5,350 bases of DNA, taken from assembly GCA_031258755.1 (NCBI GenBank), contig JAIRMK010000115.1, positions 1 to 5,350 of the forward strand, written 5' to 3'. Below the pieces are notes generated by a model. It was not told the origin of the DNA, made no database searches, and saw only the letters and a list, made by a program, of their open reading frames with translations. Below, piece by piece: positions 5,247-5,350 of this stretch (its first letter is position 1; each line of letters opens with the position of its first letter). The DNA comes from Prevotellaceae bacterium (GTDB lineage: Bacteria; Bacteroidota; Bacteroidia; Bacteroidales; UBA932). A program made the position numbers and the translations under genes.

Positions 5247-5350
5247 AAAAAGTTGACAGTTAATAATTGATTTTATTTGTTGATTTTTATTCATTGTTTA
5301 TCGTATATTTTTTATTTTCTCTATGCGGCTTGATGAACCTGCTCCGGCGT
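5234..5350 (-). mobile_element. Right end of an IS3-family (IS150-like) insertion sequence, partial
   Basis: The terminus begins TGTCACGTCC at 5234 and continues with AAAAAAAGTTGACAG. This layout (TG at the tip, then an A-run followed by GTTGACAG) matches what I recall of IS150-group terminal repeats. An AT-rich spacer without genes follows to 5320. The transposase reading frame then enters from the right on the minus strand, so this is the IS 3' end and most of the element lies outside the window. A short duplication of 3-5 bases ending at 5233 (within ATCAT) would be expected at the far end. Confidence 0.6.
5321..5350 (-). CDS. C-terminus of an IS3-type transposase (partial)
   Basis: Nine codons and a TAG stop are visible on the minus strand, reading TPEQVHQAA. 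This matches the usual end of IS3-family OrfB (DDE/rve integrase) proteins, where a ...SLGYxTPEQVH segment closes the protein. The catalytic DDE residues lie outside the window. The spacing of about 85 bases from the stop to the IS tip is plausible for the family. Support is limited by the few residues, but the terminal repeat beside it makes the call coherent. Confidence 0.5.
   Translation of the reverse strand, partial: TPEQVHQAA

Noticed and set aside
4949..5263. 104-aa plus-strand frame
   Set aside because: It crosses the hairpin cluster, the right repeat arm and the IS tip in one frame with no domain or initiation signal, so it is a chance frame.

Overview
The window looks like a chromosomal segment of a Bacteroidota (probably Bacteroidales) bacterium. 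The evidence is two intergenic promoters with the TAnnTTTG -7 element of that phylum, a MutS whose N- and C-terminal wording fits Bacteroidota, small PIN-domain toxin operons of types common there, and a right edge that reads as the end of an IS3-family element. The species cannot be named from this sequence. No CRISPR array, tRNA or rRNA was seen.

Layout, left to right. Positions 1-633 hold a tightly overlapping mini-operon: the last codons of an upstream gene, a VapC-like PIN protein, and a 54-residue charged protein that is the likely partner. Positions 640-694 are a promoter-bearing repeat. Positions 722-1346 hold a second PIN operon in the opposite order: a 77-residue putative antitoxin, then a PIN toxin of a different (COG1569-like) family. 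Positions 1410-2120 hold a very GC-rich TrmN-type tRNA methyltransferase that starts at TTG. Positions 2168-2222 repeat the 640-694 element at 53 of 55 bases and supply the promoter of mutS (2232-4838), the complete mismatch-recognition ATPase.

Downstream of mutS (4839-5350) there is no intact gene. It holds an inverted repeat with 84-bp perfect arms (4851-4934 and 5150-5233, extending to 92 bp with two mismatches) around a roughly 200-bp centre full of small hairpins. The centre includes what may be the start of a broken gene at 5121. An IS3-family end begins at 5234, at the exact base where the right arm stops.

In functional terms, the window carries two core maintenance genes (tRNA A37 methylation and mismatch repair) surrounded by accessory DNA: toxin-antitoxin modules on the left and repeats plus an IS on the right. 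The two most unusual structures are the duplicated 55-bp promoter, which brackets the second PIN operon plus trmN, and the long inverted repeat apparently cut by the IS. Neither establishes a new biological system. Base composition changes sharply: the 60 bases at 961-1020 contain 19 G/C, while the 60 at 1501-1560 contain 49, which fits toxin modules of foreign origin.
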